From assembly GCA_028293825.1 (NCBI GenBank), contig JAQGNY010000012.1:1-64000 (forward strand): a DNA stretch of 64,000 nt, written 5' to 3'. Source of the stretch: Verrucomicrobiaceae bacterium. GTDB taxonomy: Bacteria > Pseudomonadota > Gammaproteobacteria > Pseudomonadales > CAMLJR01. The notes beneath the pieces were generated by a model that was not told where the DNA came from, ran no database searches, and worked only from the letters and a program-made list of their open reading frames with translations. Below, one piece after another: positions 37,144-48,619 of the stretch; position 1 is the first letter of the stretch, and each line of letters starts with the position of its first letter. The position numbers were made by a program, and so were the translations under genes.

Positions 37144-37552
37144 ACCGGGCCTGGATCGATTCTCTACTGACCCCGGTTCATTTCAAACAAACTTGAACTA
37201 ACGGCGAATAGAGCTAACCTCGCTCAGACCCGGCTCAGGTTGGCCGCAAGCAGAACCCATCTCGCTCAAACCCGGCCTAGTATTAATGCGAACAGAATTA
37301 GCCTCGCTTCCGGCCAACCTAAGTAAGTCGCAGACAGAATGGGGTTTATTTGAATTGAGCCGAGGTCTGCTCTGAATAGAACCAGCTTTGTGGCAAATAG
37401 AACCAGGCTCGTTGCCGATAGAAGCAGGTTTGTTGGGAATAGAGCCAGGTTCGTACGAATCCGATTTAGGTTTGCGGAAAACAGAACGAAGCTGGTTGTA
37501 AGCAGAACTAGCTTCGCTCGAGCCAAGCTCAGGTTGGCTGCCGACAAAATCG
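37144..37552. repeat. Array of about nineteen degenerate 21-bp tandem repeats
   Basis: Strict 21-nt phasing runs from about 37144 to 37552 with almost no length change. Units start at 37207, 37228, 37249 and so on to 37522. A typical unit is AATAGAACCAGGCTCGTTGCC; the conserved core is AGAACCAG followed by TTCGTT or TTTGTT. Units differ at many sites, so it is an old, decayed array. The minus strand can be read for about 90 codons as a heptad pattern (L-F-x-T-x-L-x), but the start would be TTG without a ribosome-binding site, so coding is doubtful. It lies between ung and the HDOD gene; the same span also contains the rest of this 574-bp gap, in which I see nothing else. Confidence 0.85.
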
Positions 37553-37620
37553 ATTGCGTGTTTCCTTGCTACCCTTTTTCTCGGGCGTTTGTTAATGCTT
37601 TTTTGATTGCGCGAACGCCA

Positions 37621-38457
37621 TCATTGCAAGAATGCCATCGCGGCTTCCATATCGGCGGACAGGTCTTCCACTTCACGCATATTGATATCGGACGATAAAC
37701 CGAGTCGATCGAACGCGCTGATTTGCGACCAATCCAACTCGTTATACGGGTGCTCGCTACCCAAATAACTTTGCAGATTGGCGACCATGACGACATCGGC
37801 GTAATCCACTTTCTTCACTTCGCGGCCGAAATTTAAATGCTCTTGCGGCACGATGATCAGGTCTTCGGGAAAGCTCCACGCTTCCAAAATGCGGCGACCC
37901 AATACCGGATGCAGCATGGCGATGAGGGTGTCGAGCGCACCTGGGTCTTTCAGTAAACGGCGATTGTCTTCGGCGTAGGTCAAAATCGGCAAGATGCCGA
38001 TTTGATGCACGATGCCGGCGAGTGTCGCCTGATCGGGTTTCAACTTGGTGTAATGCCGCGCCAGCGCGTGCGCAATGCCCGATACCTCAGTGCTGTGCGA
38101 CCACACTTGGCGCATGCGCTCGTCGACCACATCGGAGGTCGCCTGAAACATTTGCTGCATGGCGAGGCTGGTGGCCAGATTGCTTGTGTAATTGATGCCG
38201 AGACGACTGACCGCCATTTTCAAATCTTCGATCGGACGGCTCGCGCGCAGTAGCGGGCTGTTGGAAATCTTGACGATGCGCGCGGAAATGGCCGGATCGT
38301 TTTCGATGACTTTTGCCATCGTCGCGATATCGACATCGGGGTCGCTCGACACTTCGCGCACTTTTAGCGCTACTTCCGGTAGTGTCGGCAGTACCAGTTT
38401 GTCGTTGTCGAGAGCGTCGATAATCTCTTCGCTGATCTGCTCGATCATGTCACTCAT
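37621..38457 (-). CDS. HDOD-domain signalling protein
   Basis: A 278-residue single HDOD domain (about 20-220), a non-catalytic relative of HD phosphohydrolases common in gammaproteobacterial regulatory proteins. Features: LPTLPEVALKVREVSSDPD, NDPAISARIVKISNSPLL, SRLGINYTSNLATSLAMQQ. A short C-terminal acidic tail (LSADMEAAMAFLQ) follows. No output domain is attached. It is probably a signalling scaffold. It lies 72 nt downstream of ygfZ on the same strand. Confidence 0.88.
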   Translation of the reverse strand: MSDMIEQISEEIIDALDNDKLVLPTLPEVALKVREVSSDPDVDIATMAKVIENDPAISARIVKISNSPLLRASRPIEDLKMAVSRLGINYTSNLATSLAMQQMFQATSDVVDERMRQVWSHSTEVSGIAHALARHYTKLKPDQATLAGIVHQIGILPILTYAEDNRRLLKDPGALDTLIAMLHPVLGRRILEAWSFPEDLIIVPQEHLNFGREVKKVDYADVVMVANLQSYLGSEHPYNELDWSQISAFDRLGLSSDINMREVEDLSADMEAAMAFLQ

Positions 38458-38529
38458 GGCTGGGGGTTTTACTCACGCTATGCCGCAATGGGCGATGAAT
38501 AACAACGGCCGCGCGGGCCGCCAAACTGG

Positions 38530-39564
38530 TTAAGGTATAGCATACGGTAGCGGCTCCGGCCGCAGATTTACGCCATTAATCAGCAGTTTTTCGATGTTGT
38601 TATCGTCCTCGCCGGTCACACCAAGTAACTCCGAGAGGTTGGGCGCGAGCAGCACACTATTGACGACAGTACCCACCACACGGCCATTGGCGTCGCTGAT
38701 CGCGGCGCCGGGAGCGGGTGGCTCCGTGGTCACGCCAGCTCGCAATAAATGCCGTTTTACCTGACCGCGATAATAGGCGCGGGCGACGATTTCCTGCCCG
38801 GTGTAGCAGCCTTTTTTGAAGTTGATGGCGCCGGTCAGGTGGTAGTTCAGCATCTGCGGAATAAACGTATCGGTGGTGGCGGCGCACACTTCGGCCAAGC
38901 CGACGCGAATGGTTAGCCAATGCCAATAACGGGTGCCGACGGGTTTGTGCGTGCCACTGGCGCGCTGCCATAAATCGTTGGCCGCATCGGCCGCGAGCCA
39001 GCACTCAAACCAGGTGCCCTCAGTATCGCGCTGCAAAATAAAGCCTGTGCCGTGAGCGATGGTGGCGTTGATCGCGCCCGGTAAATCTCCCGCCAATTCG
39101 CGCACCAGAGCGGCAGTGTTGGGGCCGTGCAATCCGATACCGATTAAATCGTCCGCGCGTTGCAGTTTGGCTTTTGAAAACACGATGTATTTGGCGAATG
39201 CCTGCGCGCTGATATCCAGCAGGTCGCGCCGCATACGCAATAGAAAATGATCGGCCTCAATACGAGCCAACTGGAAGCTGGTGATGGCACGGCCTTTCGG
39301 TGTGCAATGCGCGCCGGGCGTGCTCAAGGTGGTGGTGACGTCGGCTGAGCTGCAGGTAATTTGGCCCTGCAGGAATTTCTCCGCATCCGCGCCTTTAATC
39401 GAGAGGGCGCCGTAATGGCTGAGCGGAATTACCGTGTCGACGGCGTCGAGTTCGGCCAATGTTTCCGGCTCAGCGGCAAAGCGGCATTCGTCGCCGGGCA
39501 GCGTTTCGGCACCGATGGTGTCGAGGAAAGTCGTGTGCGGGGCGGTGTGTGCCTCGTTGTTCAT
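38530..39564 (-). CDS. ygfZ: Folate-binding Fe-S cluster maintenance protein YgfZ
   Basis: Tetrahydrofolate-binding protein that supports Fe-S enzymes, including the tRNA methylthiolase MiaB. The 344 residues have the GcvT-like fold. The diagnostic motif K-G-C-Y-T-G-Q-E is in INFKKGCYTGQEIVARAYY, with its conserved Cys. The N-terminal SIKGADAEKFLQGQITC is also typical. It is divergent from sdhE by about 86 nt, which is a frequent arrangement because both serve respiratory or Fe-S enzymes. Confidence 0.95.
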   Translation of the reverse strand: MNNEAHTAPHTTFLDTIGAETLPGDECRFAAEPETLAELDAVDTVIPLSHYGALSIKGADAEKFLQGQITCSSADVTTTLSTPGAHCTPKGRAITSFQLARIEADHFLLRMRRDLLDISAQAFAKYIVFSKAKLQRADDLIGIGLHGPNTAALVRELAGDLPGAINATIAHGTGFILQRDTEGTWFECWLAADAANDLWQRASGTHKPVGTRYWHWLTIRVGLAEVCAATTDTFIPQMLNYHLTGAINFKKGCYTGQEIVARAYYRGQVKRHLLRAGVTTEPPAPGAAISDANGRVVGTVVNSVLLAPNLSELLGVTGEDDNNIEKLLINGVNLRPEPLPYAIP

Positions 39565-39650
39565 AGGGATTCCACATCAAAAGGCGGGTAGGTCAGGGCG
39601 AAGATTTGACGTATTCTACGCGCCCGTTTTCATGAAGTGATCATTTGCCG

Positions 39651-39911
39651 ATGCTTTCCGAGCATGAGTTCAATCGTACGTACTGGGCCAGCCGCCGCGG
39701 CATGCTCGAACTCGACCTGGTGTTGCTGCCGTTTGTGGAAAAGCGTCTGCGCGAATTAAGCGATGCGCAGCAGCAGGAATACATCGAGTTATTGAAGTCG
39801 GAAGACACCGAATTGTTTGCGTGGTTTTTGCAGCGCGAGCGTCCCACCGATTCGAGATTGACAGGGATTGTCGATGAAATCCTCGCCTTCACGCACCGCG
39901 CTCAGCGTTGA
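39651..39911 (+). CDS. sdhE: FAD assembly factor SdhE
   Basis: Small helical protein that promotes covalent FAD attachment to succinate dehydrogenase SdhA. The 86 residues start at ATG 39651 (MLSEHEFNRTYWASRRG). The functional RGMLELD motif is present in full, then LLPFVEKRL and FAWFLQRERPTD. It overlaps ygfX by 38 nt, as is usual for this pair. Confidence 0.95.
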   Translation: MLSEHEFNRTYWASRRGMLELDLVLLPFVEKRLRELSDAQQQEYIELLKSEDTELFAWFLQRERPTDSRLTGIVDEILAFTHRAQR

Positions 39912-40302
39912 GATTAAGCCATCGCGTATTTTTTACGGCGCGTTGTGTGCAGTAGTTTTAGTGGCACTGGCGGCGATTTGGTTCGCTGCGATTCCGGTTC
40001 TCGCTCGCGCTGGTCTCGGCTTGCTCGCCTTGATTTATGCCGGTTATTGCATTCGCACCGAGTGCCAGCAATGTGGCCGCCTGCAGTGGCGCGAGGGTGG
40101 CTTATGGCAATTAAATGCGGGCGCCGAGCGTGCGTTGGAATTGCGCGCAGCAACGTTATGGCCCGGCTTGTTGGTGCTTAGTTTTAAAGAGGCAGCGACG
40201 CGCCGCAATCTAACGCTGACACTGTGGCGCGACAGTCTGCACGCGGACGACGCCCGCAAGCTGCGCGTCCATCTGCGTCATTTGCCGGTTTTCGGCGAGT
40301 GA
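39874..40302 (+). CDS. ygfX: YgfX-like inner-membrane protein
   Basis: A 142-residue membrane protein. Two close transmembrane segments (about 20-60: [19 protein letters not shown], then [19 protein letters not shown]) are followed by a soluble part with WPGLLVLSF and [23 protein letters not shown]. It is paired with sdhE; the E. coli pair has been called CptAB and described as a toxin/antitoxin, a claim that is debated. It starts within sdhE at 39874. It overlaps the 3' end of nadB by 25 nt, tail to tail. Confidence 0.85.
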   Translation: MKSSPSRTALSVEIKPSRIFYGALCAVVLVALAAIWFAAIPVLARAGLGLLALIYAGYCIRTECQQCGRLQWREGGLWQLNAGAERALELRAATLWPGLLVLSFKEAATRRNLTLTLWRDSLHADDARKLRVHLRHLPVFGE

Positions 40303-41891
40303 TTTTCCGGTGTCGGAGGCGAATAGTTTTCGGGTATCAAAATAGTATCGAGCGCTTCCGGCAATAAATCCGGGTGATCGAGCGTGTAATGCAGGCCGCG
40401 ACTTTCTTTGCGCGCCAGCGCCGAACGAATAATTAATTCCGCCACCACCGCCAGATTGCGCAGTTCGAGCAAATCGTTGTGCACGCGATAATTGCTGTAG
40501 TACTCGGCGATTTCCTGCTTCAGCAGATCGGCACGATGCAGCGCTCGCTGCAGCCGTTTGTTGGTGCGCACGATGCCGACGTAATCCCACATCGAGCGCC
40601 GTAATTCATCCCAATTGTGCGAAATTACTACGTCTTCGTCCGAGTTGGTGACCTGCGATGAATCCCATGGCGCGGCACTGATTTCTTCGTGCGTGCCGGG
40701 TAAATGTTTGGCGATATGCGTCGCCGCCGAGCGGCCATAGACGATGCATTCGAGCAGCGAGTTGCTCGCCATGCGATTGGCGCCGTGCAAGCCGGTGAAT
40801 GAGCTTTCGCCGATGGCGTGCAAATTCGGCACATCGGTGGCGCCGTTGAAATCCACGATCACGCCGCCGCAGGTGTAATGCGCAGCCGGCACCACCGGGA
40901 TTGGATCGCGGGTGATGTCGATGCCGAGTTCGAGGCAGCGCGCTTTGATCGTCGGAAAGTGATGCAGAATAAATTCCGGCGATTTGTGGCTGATATCGAG
41001 ATAGACGCAATCGACGCCAAGACGCTTCATTTCATGGTCGATGGCGCGGGCGACGATATCGCGCGGCGCCAGTTCGCCGCGCGGATCGAAGCGCTGCATA
41101 AAGCGCTCGCCGTTCGGCAGCAATAATTTGCCGCCTTCGCCGCGAATCGCTTCGGTTACCAGGAACGATTTTGCATTCGGGTGATACAGGCAGGTCGGGT
41201 GGAATTGATTGAATTCCATATTGGCGACCCGGCAGCCGGCGCGCCACGCCATTGCTATACCGTCGCCGGTTGCGCCGTCGGGATTGGTCGTATACAAATA
41301 CACTTTGCTGGCGCCGCCGGTGGCGAGAATCGTGTACTCGGCTTGAAATACTTCGACCTGTCCGGTGTCGCGGTTGAGCACGTACGCGCCGCGACAGCGA
41401 CCGTCGCGCAGAATCAAATCGACCGCGACGCGATTGGTGAACATTTCGATATTGGGGGTGTTGAGTACGCGTGCAGTCAGTGTTTCCGATACCGCGCGCC
41501 CGGTGGCGTCGGCAGTGTGCAGAATGCGGCGATGACTGTGACCGCCTTCGCGGGTCAGGTGAAAACTATTGTTCGGTACGCGGTCGAATTCGACGCCCTG
41601 TTCGACCAACCACTCGATACTTTCTCTGCTGTGCTCGACCGTGAACCGCACGGAATCGGTGTGACACAAGCCGCCGCCGGCGTCGAGCGTGTCGGCAATG
41701 TGTGCGTCCACCGTGTCGTTTTCATCGAGTACTGCGGCGATGCCGCCTTGCGCCCACCAGGTCGAGCCTTGATTGAGATCGCCTTTGCAGATCATCGCGA
41801 CGCGCGCGTTCGGCGCCAAATGCAGCGCAGCGGTTAAGCCGGCGGCGCCGGTACCAATAATCAGAACATCGTGATGGTTCGCGGCGCTCAT
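40278..41891 (-). CDS. nadB: L-aspartate oxidase
   Basis: FAD-dependent oxidation of aspartate to iminoaspartate, first step of NAD synthesis. The 537 residues contain the FAD motif [16 protein letters not shown], then [19 protein letters not shown], the catalytic region [20 protein letters not shown] (split) and [15 protein letters not shown], and the C-terminal helical domain. The product fits the fumarate-reductase/succinate-dehydrogenase-type flavoprotein family, but no Fe-S partner is nearby and the SdhA histidine context is absent, so nadB is the best call. Candidate minus-strand -10 TAATAT at 41924-41929. Confidence 0.95.
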   Translation of the reverse strand: MSAANHHDVLIIGTGAAGLTAALHLAPNARVAMICKGDLNQGSTWWAQGGIAAVLDENDTVDAHIADTLDAGGGLCHTDSVRFTVEHSRESIEWLVEQGVEFDRVPNNSFHLTREGGHSHRRILHTADATGRAVSETLTARVLNTPNIEMFTNRVAVDLILRDGRCRGAYVLNRDTGQVEVFQAEYTILATGGASKVYLYTTNPDGATGDGIAMAWRAGCRVANMEFNQFHPTCLYHPNAKSFLVTEAIRGEGGKLLLPNGERFMQRFDPRGELAPRDIVARAIDHEMKRLGVDCVYLDISHKSPEFILHHFPTIKARCLELGIDITRDPIPVVPAAHYTCGGVIVDFNGATDVPNLHAIGESSFTGLHGANRMASNSLLECIVYGRSAATHIAKHLPGTHEEISAAPWDSSQVTNSDEDVVISHNWDELRRSMWDYVGIVRTNKRLQRALHRADLLKQEIAEYYSNYRVHNDLLELRNLAVVAELIIRSALARKESRGLHYTLDHPDLLPEALDTILIPENYSPPTPENHSPKTGK

Positions 41892-42093
41892 GGAATTCGG
41901 GTTGCTCCATAGGGGGGGCGACTATATTATCCCGCTCGCCCTCGACACAGTTTTCGACAACGGTTTAATCAATGCGCAGTCCGACCGTCGGCGATGACGG
42001 AAGTGCAGAAGGCGTAAAAATATTCACCTGTGCTTTAACTCTTATACTTTGCTCAAGCGCCAGCGCCGAACATCCTCGTGCTGAATGGGCGTT

Positions 42094-42120
42094 GAACTTT
42101 TTTTTGGGCTGGCAATCATA
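42094..42120 (+). promoter_or_regulatory. Candidate sigma-E-type promoter 1 of rpoE
   Basis: GAACTT at 42094-42099, 16-nt spacer, then TCATA at 42116-42120. This fits the sigma-E/AlgU pattern GAACTT-N16-TCnnA and lies about 97 nt before the rpoE start, as expected for autoregulation. Confidence 0.6.
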
Positions 42121-42151
42121 CCCGCCTTTACGCAACCTGCGTACGGGCTTC

Positions 42152-42178
42152 GAACTTCCGGAATGGAACATGGTCTAT
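42152..42178 (+). promoter_or_regulatory. Candidate sigma-E-type promoter 2 of rpoE
   Basis: The hexamer GAACTT (42152-42157) is followed after a 16-nt spacer by TCTAT (42174-42178). It has the same spacing as promoter 1 but a poorer -10 and lies closer to the start codon. Confidence 0.4.
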
Positions 42179-42216
42179 TTGGCGGTTGCAATGCGATGGG
42201 TACAACGGGACATACG

Positions 42217-42810
42217 ATGACAGGGCCCGAAGTCACCGATCAGCAGTTAGTCGCCCGGGTACAAAAGGGCGATAAAAAGGCATTCGATTTGTTGGTATTG
42301 AAATACCAGCACAAAATTTTGAGCCTCATTTCGCGCTATCTTCGAAATTCCGATGAAGTGCAGGATGTGGCGCAGGAAGCCTTTATCAAAGCTTATCGTG
42401 CGTTGCCGAATTTTCGTGGCGAAAGCGCTTTCTACACATGGATGTATCGGATTGCGATCAACACCGCGAAAAATTATTTAGTGGCACGCCAGCGCCGTCC
42501 GCCGGGTGTCGATGTCGATATTGACGATGCCGAGCACTTCGATGGCGATTTTCAGCTCAAGGACATAGAAAATCCGGAGAACATTTTGTTCGGCGGTGAA
42601 TTGAAGCGCGTGGTTGAGCAGGCGATAAATTCTTTACCAACAGATTTGCGCACAGCGGTGACATTGCGTGAATTCGATGGTCTCAGTTACGAAGATATTG
42701 CAACGGCGATGGATTGCCCGGTTGGCACTGTGCGCAGTCGAATTTTTCGCGCCCGCGAAGCGATCGACAAGCAGGTGAAGGCCCAAATAAACGGCGAGGT
42801 TGTCGTATGA
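42217..42810 (+). CDS. rpoE: RNA polymerase sigma-E factor (RpoE/AlgU)
   Basis: ECF sigma factor for envelope stress. Starting at 42217 (MTGPEVTDQQLVARVQKGD) it has 197 residues, close to E. coli RpoE; an ATG at 42196 is possible. Region 2 has VQDVAQEAFIKAYRALPNFRG (split) and FYTWMYRIAINTAKNYL; region 4 has LPTDLRTAVTLREFDGLSYEDIA (split) and CPVGTVRSRIFRAREAID. Neighbours nadB upstream and mucA, mucB, lepA downstream are the canonical order. Confidence 0.97.
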   Translation: MTGPEVTDQQLVARVQKGDKKAFDLLVLKYQHKILSLISRYLRNSDEVQDVAQEAFIKAYRALPNFRGESAFYTWMYRIAINTAKNYLVARQRRPPGVDVDIDDAEHFDGDFQLKDIENPENILFGGELKRVVEQAINSLPTDLRTAVTLREFDGLSYEDIATAMDCPVGTVRSRIFRAREAIDKQVKAQINGEVVV

Positions 42811-42842
42811 GTAACCACATTGATCTTACGCAAGGTGATCGT

Positions 42843-43442
42843 ATGAATGAAAAACTGCGGGAATCGGTATCGGCACTGGTCGATGGCGAGGCGGATGATC
42901 TTGAGTTGCGACGCCTGCTCGCGAGCGCGGATAGCAGCGAGTTGCGCACGGCGTGGCGCGATTATCACCTGCAGCGCGATAGCCTCAGCGGCGTCGACAT
43001 GCAGTTCGCCCATATTGATCTTTCGCTGGGTATTCAGGCCGCGCTTGCTGGCGAAGAAAGCACCTCTGTTGCTGTGGTTGGTTCGCGCTGGTGGCGGCCG
43101 CTGGCAAGCATCGCTGTGGCCGCTTCGGTCGCAACGGTAGTGGCTATCGGTGCACGTAGTTTCAGCACCGACTCAAACAACAGCGCGACTTTGGCGCAGG
43201 TGTCTGCTTCACCGACGGCGAACCGCGTCTATCCCGCGCAGATATCGCCATCCATTGGCAATGTTGCAGTGAGTGCACAGCTGACCACGCCGTTATACGC
43301 GCAGCCCGTGGCATTGAATGCCGATCAGCTGGCTGAGCAGCGCTTACAGCAATATCTGCTGCGCCATACCGAACGTGCTTCGCTGAATAATGGCCAGGGC
43401 GTTATCAGCTTTGCGAAGGTTTCTCAGCTGAGCCCCGAGTAA
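42843..43442 (+). CDS. mucA: Anti-sigma-E factor MucA/RseA
   Basis: Single-pass inner-membrane protein that holds RpoE and is cleaved by DegS/RseP-type proteases under stress. From 42843 it has 199 residues: MNEKLRESVSALVDGEADD, matching the N-terminal sigma-binding domain of MucA (about 1-70), a transmembrane helix (about 82-103, WRPLASIAVAASVATVVAIGA) and a periplasmic part. The start is chosen for its GGTGATC ribosome-binding site; an ATG at 42807 overlaps the rpoE stop (ATGA) and is an alternative. Confidence 0.92.
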   Translation: MNEKLRESVSALVDGEADDLELRRLLASADSSELRTAWRDYHLQRDSLSGVDMQFAHIDLSLGIQAALAGEESTSVAVVGSRWWRPLASIAVAASVATVVAIGARSFSTDSNNSATLAQVSASPTANRVYPAQISPSIGNVAVSAQLTTPLYAQPVALNADQLAEQRLQQYLLRHTERASLNNGQGVISFAKVSQLSPE

Positions 43443-43446
43443 ACTG

Positions 43447-44403
43447 ATGCGTCGTTCTAACCCCTTTAAGCGCCGACTCCTGTCGGCGCTATTGTGTTCG
43501 GCGCCTTTATTAGCGCGAGCCGATGCGGCGCAAACCGAGCAATTGCTCAGCCGTTTCGCTCACAGCATGGGCGAATTAAATTATCGCGGCGTGATGAGCT
43601 ATTCGCGCGACAATCATCTCGAGTCGCTGCGAATCACCCATGGCACGCTCAATGGCGAAGAGTTCGAGCGGCTCGAACATCTCGATGGTCAGCATCGCGA
43701 AGTTATTCGTCACGGCCAGCAACTCACCTGTATTCAACTCGGTCAGCGCTTTAGCTTGTTGTTTCATCAACGTCTGCTGAAGGAAGGCTTGGCTGGCCTC
43801 AACGCTTTTTACGACATACAAGCCGGCGGTGAGGATCGCGTCGCCGGTCGTCGTGCCGTCGCGCTAATAATTAAACCGCGCGATGGATTTCGTTACGGCT
43901 ATCGACTCGCGCTCGATTACGACACCGGTTTATTGTTGCGTTCTGAATCGCTCGATGCGGCCGGTAAAGTGTTGGAGCGTCTGCAATTCGTCGAAGTAGA
44001 AATTGGCCAGCCGTTGAAAAAAGAATGGTTGGGCGATGTGCCGGCCGCAGCCAGCGTTAATGTCGGCGAACAAGGTGGCATCCAGCGCGTCGTCGAAGAA
44101 GTGCAAATGCCGTGGCGCCCGCAGTGGTTGCCGGCCGGATTTGTGTTGTCGGTGGCACCACATCGGACCAGTGAAGATGTGCTGACCTATTCGGATGGAT
44201 TAGCCGTGCTGTCCGTATTTGTCGAAGCAGCGAAAGGACCACTGCCGAGCAATGGTGGTACCGCTGTGCAAGGCGCCACGGTGGCGTATTCACGCGCGAC
44301 GCAATTTGGTCCAAATCCCTACGTGGTGACGGTGGTTGGTGAGGTGCCTACCGATACCGCAGGGCGAGTTGCCGAATCGGTGGTCTGGGATGGCGGCAGC
44401 TAA
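43447..44403 (+). CDS. mucB: Periplasmic sigma-E regulator MucB/RseB
   Basis: Periplasmic protein that binds MucA/RseA and protects it from DegS cleavage; it senses lipid or LPS signals. The 318 residues have a signal peptide ([17 protein letters not shown]), the LolA-like N-terminal domain ([19 protein letters not shown], split) and the C-terminal domain with RPQWLPAGF. It starts 4 nt after mucA. MucC and MucD, which follow mucB in Pseudomonas, are missing here; lepA comes next. Confidence 0.93.
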   Translation: MRRSNPFKRRLLSALLCSAPLLARADAAQTEQLLSRFAHSMGELNYRGVMSYSRDNHLESLRITHGTLNGEEFERLEHLDGQHREVIRHGQQLTCIQLGQRFSLLFHQRLLKEGLAGLNAFYDIQAGGEDRVAGRRAVALIIKPRDGFRYGYRLALDYDTGLLLRSESLDAAGKVLERLQFVEVEIGQPLKKEWLGDVPAAASVNVGEQGGIQRVVEEVQMPWRPQWLPAGFVLSVAPHRTSEDVLTYSDGLAVLSVFVEAAKGPLPSNGGTAVQGATVAYSRATQFGPNPYVVTVVGEVPTDTAGRVAESVVWDGGS

Positions 44404-44510
44404 TCTGGCCAATCCCGCCGCGTGGCGCCGGCCCCGGGTTTTGGGCTACAATCGCGCACCTTGATCGCTTCCGATCGAATCCCCCGCAGTCGCTGAGTAA
44501 CGCATTTCCC

Positions 44511-46310
<1,800 letters not shown>

Positions 46311-46320
46311 ATAAAATTAA

Positions 46321-46455
46321 ACGGTGGATGCGCTAACAATCCACCGTCCCACTGCCTATCGTGGGTAATTCGCGGAGCGAATTTTGCGCTCGGTACCGTC
46401 GAATTTTTATAAATAATTTCAGCCGTGACAGTAAAAGCCATCTGGAGATGGCTTT
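46321..46455 (+). other. Two hairpins in the lepA-lepB gap
   Basis: ACGGTGGAT (46321-46329) pairs with ATCCACCGT (46339-46347), and AAAGCCATC (46434-46442) with GATGGCTTT (46447-46455). Neither has a real T-run, so they are weak terminators or message-stability elements. Confidence 0.5.
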
Positions 46456-46490
46456 GCTATTAACTCAATAAATCTTGGGATGGTTCTGCA

Positions 46491-47501
46491 ATGGTGAATA
46501 CGGCTTTACTCGTTTTAGTGGTGCTGACATTAGTGGTTTGGCTGGTGCAGGAAGCCATCGGCCGCCGCCAGCAACACTGGCGTATTGCCCAGCAAATTGA
46601 GCATGGTGCAGCGGTTCTGCCCGATACCGGAGCGGAGCCGCTGTGGTCGGCGTGGTCGTATAAAGTCCTTATCGCATTGTGGATATTATGGGTAGTGCTG
46701 GTTGTACGTCTGAAGGACGGCGATTTCGCGTTGGTGTTGGTGTTATTGACACTGTTGACCGGCGTGATTGCCGCGTTGGATCGCTGGGGTTTCGAGCGCG
46801 CACGCAAATCTGCAGCGATGAATTTGCACGGTGCCAATGCGGCGTTTGTTGCTGAGCGTCCGATTGCGGAATATAGCCGCTCGTTTTTTCCGGTACTGGC
46901 GGTGGTGTTGATCCTGCGTTCGTTCGTGGTCGAACCGTTCCAGATTCCGTCGTCGTCGATGGTGCCGACATTGGAAGTCGGCGATTACATTCTGGTGAAT
47001 AAATTCAGTTACGGTTTGCGCGTGCCGGTGCTCAAAACAAAAATTCTCGACGTGGGCAAACCGCAGCGCGGCGATGTCGTCGTGTTTTATCCGCCGCACA
47101 AAAAGAATGTTTATTTCATTAAGCGTTTGGTTGGTTTACCCGGCGATCACATTCAATACCGCCACAAAGTTTTGTATATCAATGGCGACAAAGCCGAGCA
47201 AACATTTTTGGCGCGGCTGCTGCCGATGCAGGGCACAGAGTTGGCATCGGAAAAACTGGGGCCGGTCGAGCACAATATCCACAAGCAAATGGACAGCTAC
47301 AATGAGATAGCCGACAACGTCGACGTCGTCGTTGAACCTGGTCATTACTTTTTCATGGGCGACAACCGCGACAACAGTGCCGATTCGCGCTTTTGGGGCC
47401 AGGTGCCGGAGCAGGAAATTGTCGGTAAGGCTTTCGCGGTATGGATGCATTGGGAGTCGCTATCGATTCCAAGCTTCGACCGCGTCGGCAAAATTCACTG
47501 A
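46491..47501 (+). CDS. lepB: Signal peptidase I
   Basis: Inner-membrane protease that removes signal peptides from exported proteins. The 336 residues have two N-terminal transmembrane segments (about 3-20 and 58-95) and the catalytic Ser in IPSSSMVPTLEVGDY (near residue 156). The general-base Lys is in FIKRLVGLPGD (near 211), followed by the DNRDNSADSRFWG box E. It is longer than some homologues but within the gammaproteobacterial range. DUF4845, rnc and era follow in the usual order. Confidence 0.97.
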   Translation: MVNTALLVLVVLTLVVWLVQEAIGRRQQHWRIAQQIEHGAAVLPDTGAEPLWSAWSYKVLIALWILWVVLVVRLKDGDFALVLVLLTLLTGVIAALDRWGFERARKSAAMNLHGANAAFVAERPIAEYSRSFFPVLAVVLILRSFVVEPFQIPSSSMVPTLEVGDYILVNKFSYGLRVPVLKTKILDVGKPQRGDVVVFYPPHKKNVYFIKRLVGLPGDHIQYRHKVLYINGDKAEQTFLARLLPMQGTELASEKLGPVEHNIHKQMDSYNEIADNVDVVVEPGHYFFMGDNRDNSADSRFWGQVPEQEIVGKAFAVWMHWESLSIPSFDRVGKIH

Positions 47502-47534
47502 CCGTTTGTTCTGATCGTCTAGGAGAATAACAGC

Positions 47535-47915
47535 ATGCAAATGCGTAAATACCAGGGTGGATTGGGAACACTGGGCTGGCTTTTTGTGTTGGCTATCGGG
47601 GCGTTTCTGTTTACCTGTGTTGCCAAAGTGGGTCCGATCTATTTGGACTATTGGCAAACTAAAAAAGCGATTGATCTGGTGCTGAACAACTCCGCATTGG
47701 CCACTAAATCAAGGCCGGAAATAATTGCCGCGATCGAAAAACAATTCGAAATTAACAATATTGATTCGGTCAAGCCGACGGATATTAAACTCACCGAATC
47801 AAAAGGCACGCGCGAGCTCGATGCCAGTTACGAAAAGCGGGTCGCTTTAATTTCCAACATCGATGTCGTCGTTAAATTCGACAAATTGAAATACAACTTG
47901 TCTGCGGTGCAATGA
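47535..47915 (+). CDS. DUF4845 membrane protein
   Basis: A 126-residue protein of unknown function. One N-terminal transmembrane helix (about 10-32, GTLGWLFVLAIGAFLFTCV) is followed by a soluble domain with YLDYWQTKKAIDLVL and a C-terminal VKFDKLKYNL. It matches DUF4845, typically placed between lepB and rnc. The stop overlaps the rnc start (ATGA). Confidence 0.88.
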   Translation: MQMRKYQGGLGTLGWLFVLAIGAFLFTCVAKVGPIYLDYWQTKKAIDLVLNNSALATKSRPEIIAAIEKQFEINNIDSVKPTDIKLTESKGTRELDASYEKRVALISNIDVVVKFDKLKYNLSAVQ

Positions 47916-48619
47916 GCGGTCTCAATGCGCAGATAAAGTTGTATCGATCACTGGGCTATCGATTTACCGATAGCACGTTGATCGAGCAGGCCCTGACCCA
48001 TCGCAGCTTCGGCGGCACCCACAACGAACGTCTCGAATTTCTCGGCGATGCAATTGTTAATTTAATTGTCGCCGAAGCTTTATTTGCTCAATTTCCCACC
48101 ACTCGCGAAGGCGATTTAACCCGAATGCGCGCGACGCTGATTCGCGGCGTGACGCTGGCGGAAATCGCGCGAGAATTGCAGTTGGGCGATTTTCTCAAGC
48201 TCGGCTCGGGCGAAATGAAAAGCGGCGGTCATCGGCGCGAGTCAATTCTCGCCGATGTATTGGAAGCGATCATTGCGGCGATTTATTTGGATGGTGGCAT
48301 CGATATCTGTCGCGAGCGCGTGCTCGCATGGTTCGGCCAGCGCTTGCAAGCGGTTGCGCCCGGTGAGGCAACCAAGGATCCAAAAACACGGCTGCAGGAA
48401 TGGCTGCAGGGTCGCGCGAAGGCGCTGCCGGTTTATGTGTTGACGGACACGCAGGGTGAAGCGCATAACCAGCACTTTGCTATCGAATGTCGAATTCCCT
48501 CGATAGCGGAACATTTTCCCGGCAGCGGCAGCAGTCGCCGCATCGCCGAGCAAGAAGCGGCGCAAGCCGCACTCGACTTTTTAGAACAGCACAAATCGGA
48601 GCAGCATAAGCATGACTGA
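47912..48619 (+). CDS. rnc: Ribonuclease III
   Basis: Double-strand-specific endoribonuclease for rRNA and mRNA processing. The 235 residues have the catalytic signature [13 protein letters not shown] (near 36-48), a second acidic metal site in [15 protein letters not shown], and a C-terminal double-stranded-RNA-binding domain ([20 protein letters not shown], then [18 protein letters not shown]). The stop overlaps era by 8 nt. Confidence 0.97.
   Translation: MSGLNAQIKLYRSLGYRFTDSTLIEQALTHRSFGGTHNERLEFLGDAIVNLIVAEALFAQFPTTREGDLTRMRATLIRGVTLAEIARELQLGDFLKLGSGEMKSGGHRRESILADVLEAIIAAIYLDGGIDICRERVLAWFGQRLQAVAPGEATKDPKTRLQEWLQGRAKALPVYVLTDTQGEAHNQHFAIECRIPSIAEHFPGSGSSRRIAEQEAAQAALDFLEQHKSEQHKHD

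Noticed and set aside
37266-37547. A heptad-repeat protein encoded on the minus strand of the 21-bp array
   Set aside because: It would start with TTG without a ribosome-binding site and covers only part of the array; kept as a question under the repeat finding rather than called as a gene.
37144-37552. CRISPR array
   Set aside because: Units abut directly with no unique spacers, are only 21 nt and degenerate, and no cas gene is near.
39651-40302. sdhE-ygfX as a toxin-antitoxin system
   Set aside because: The CptAB toxin-antitoxin idea is debated; SdhE's FAD-assembly role is well established and the RGMLELD motif is intact.
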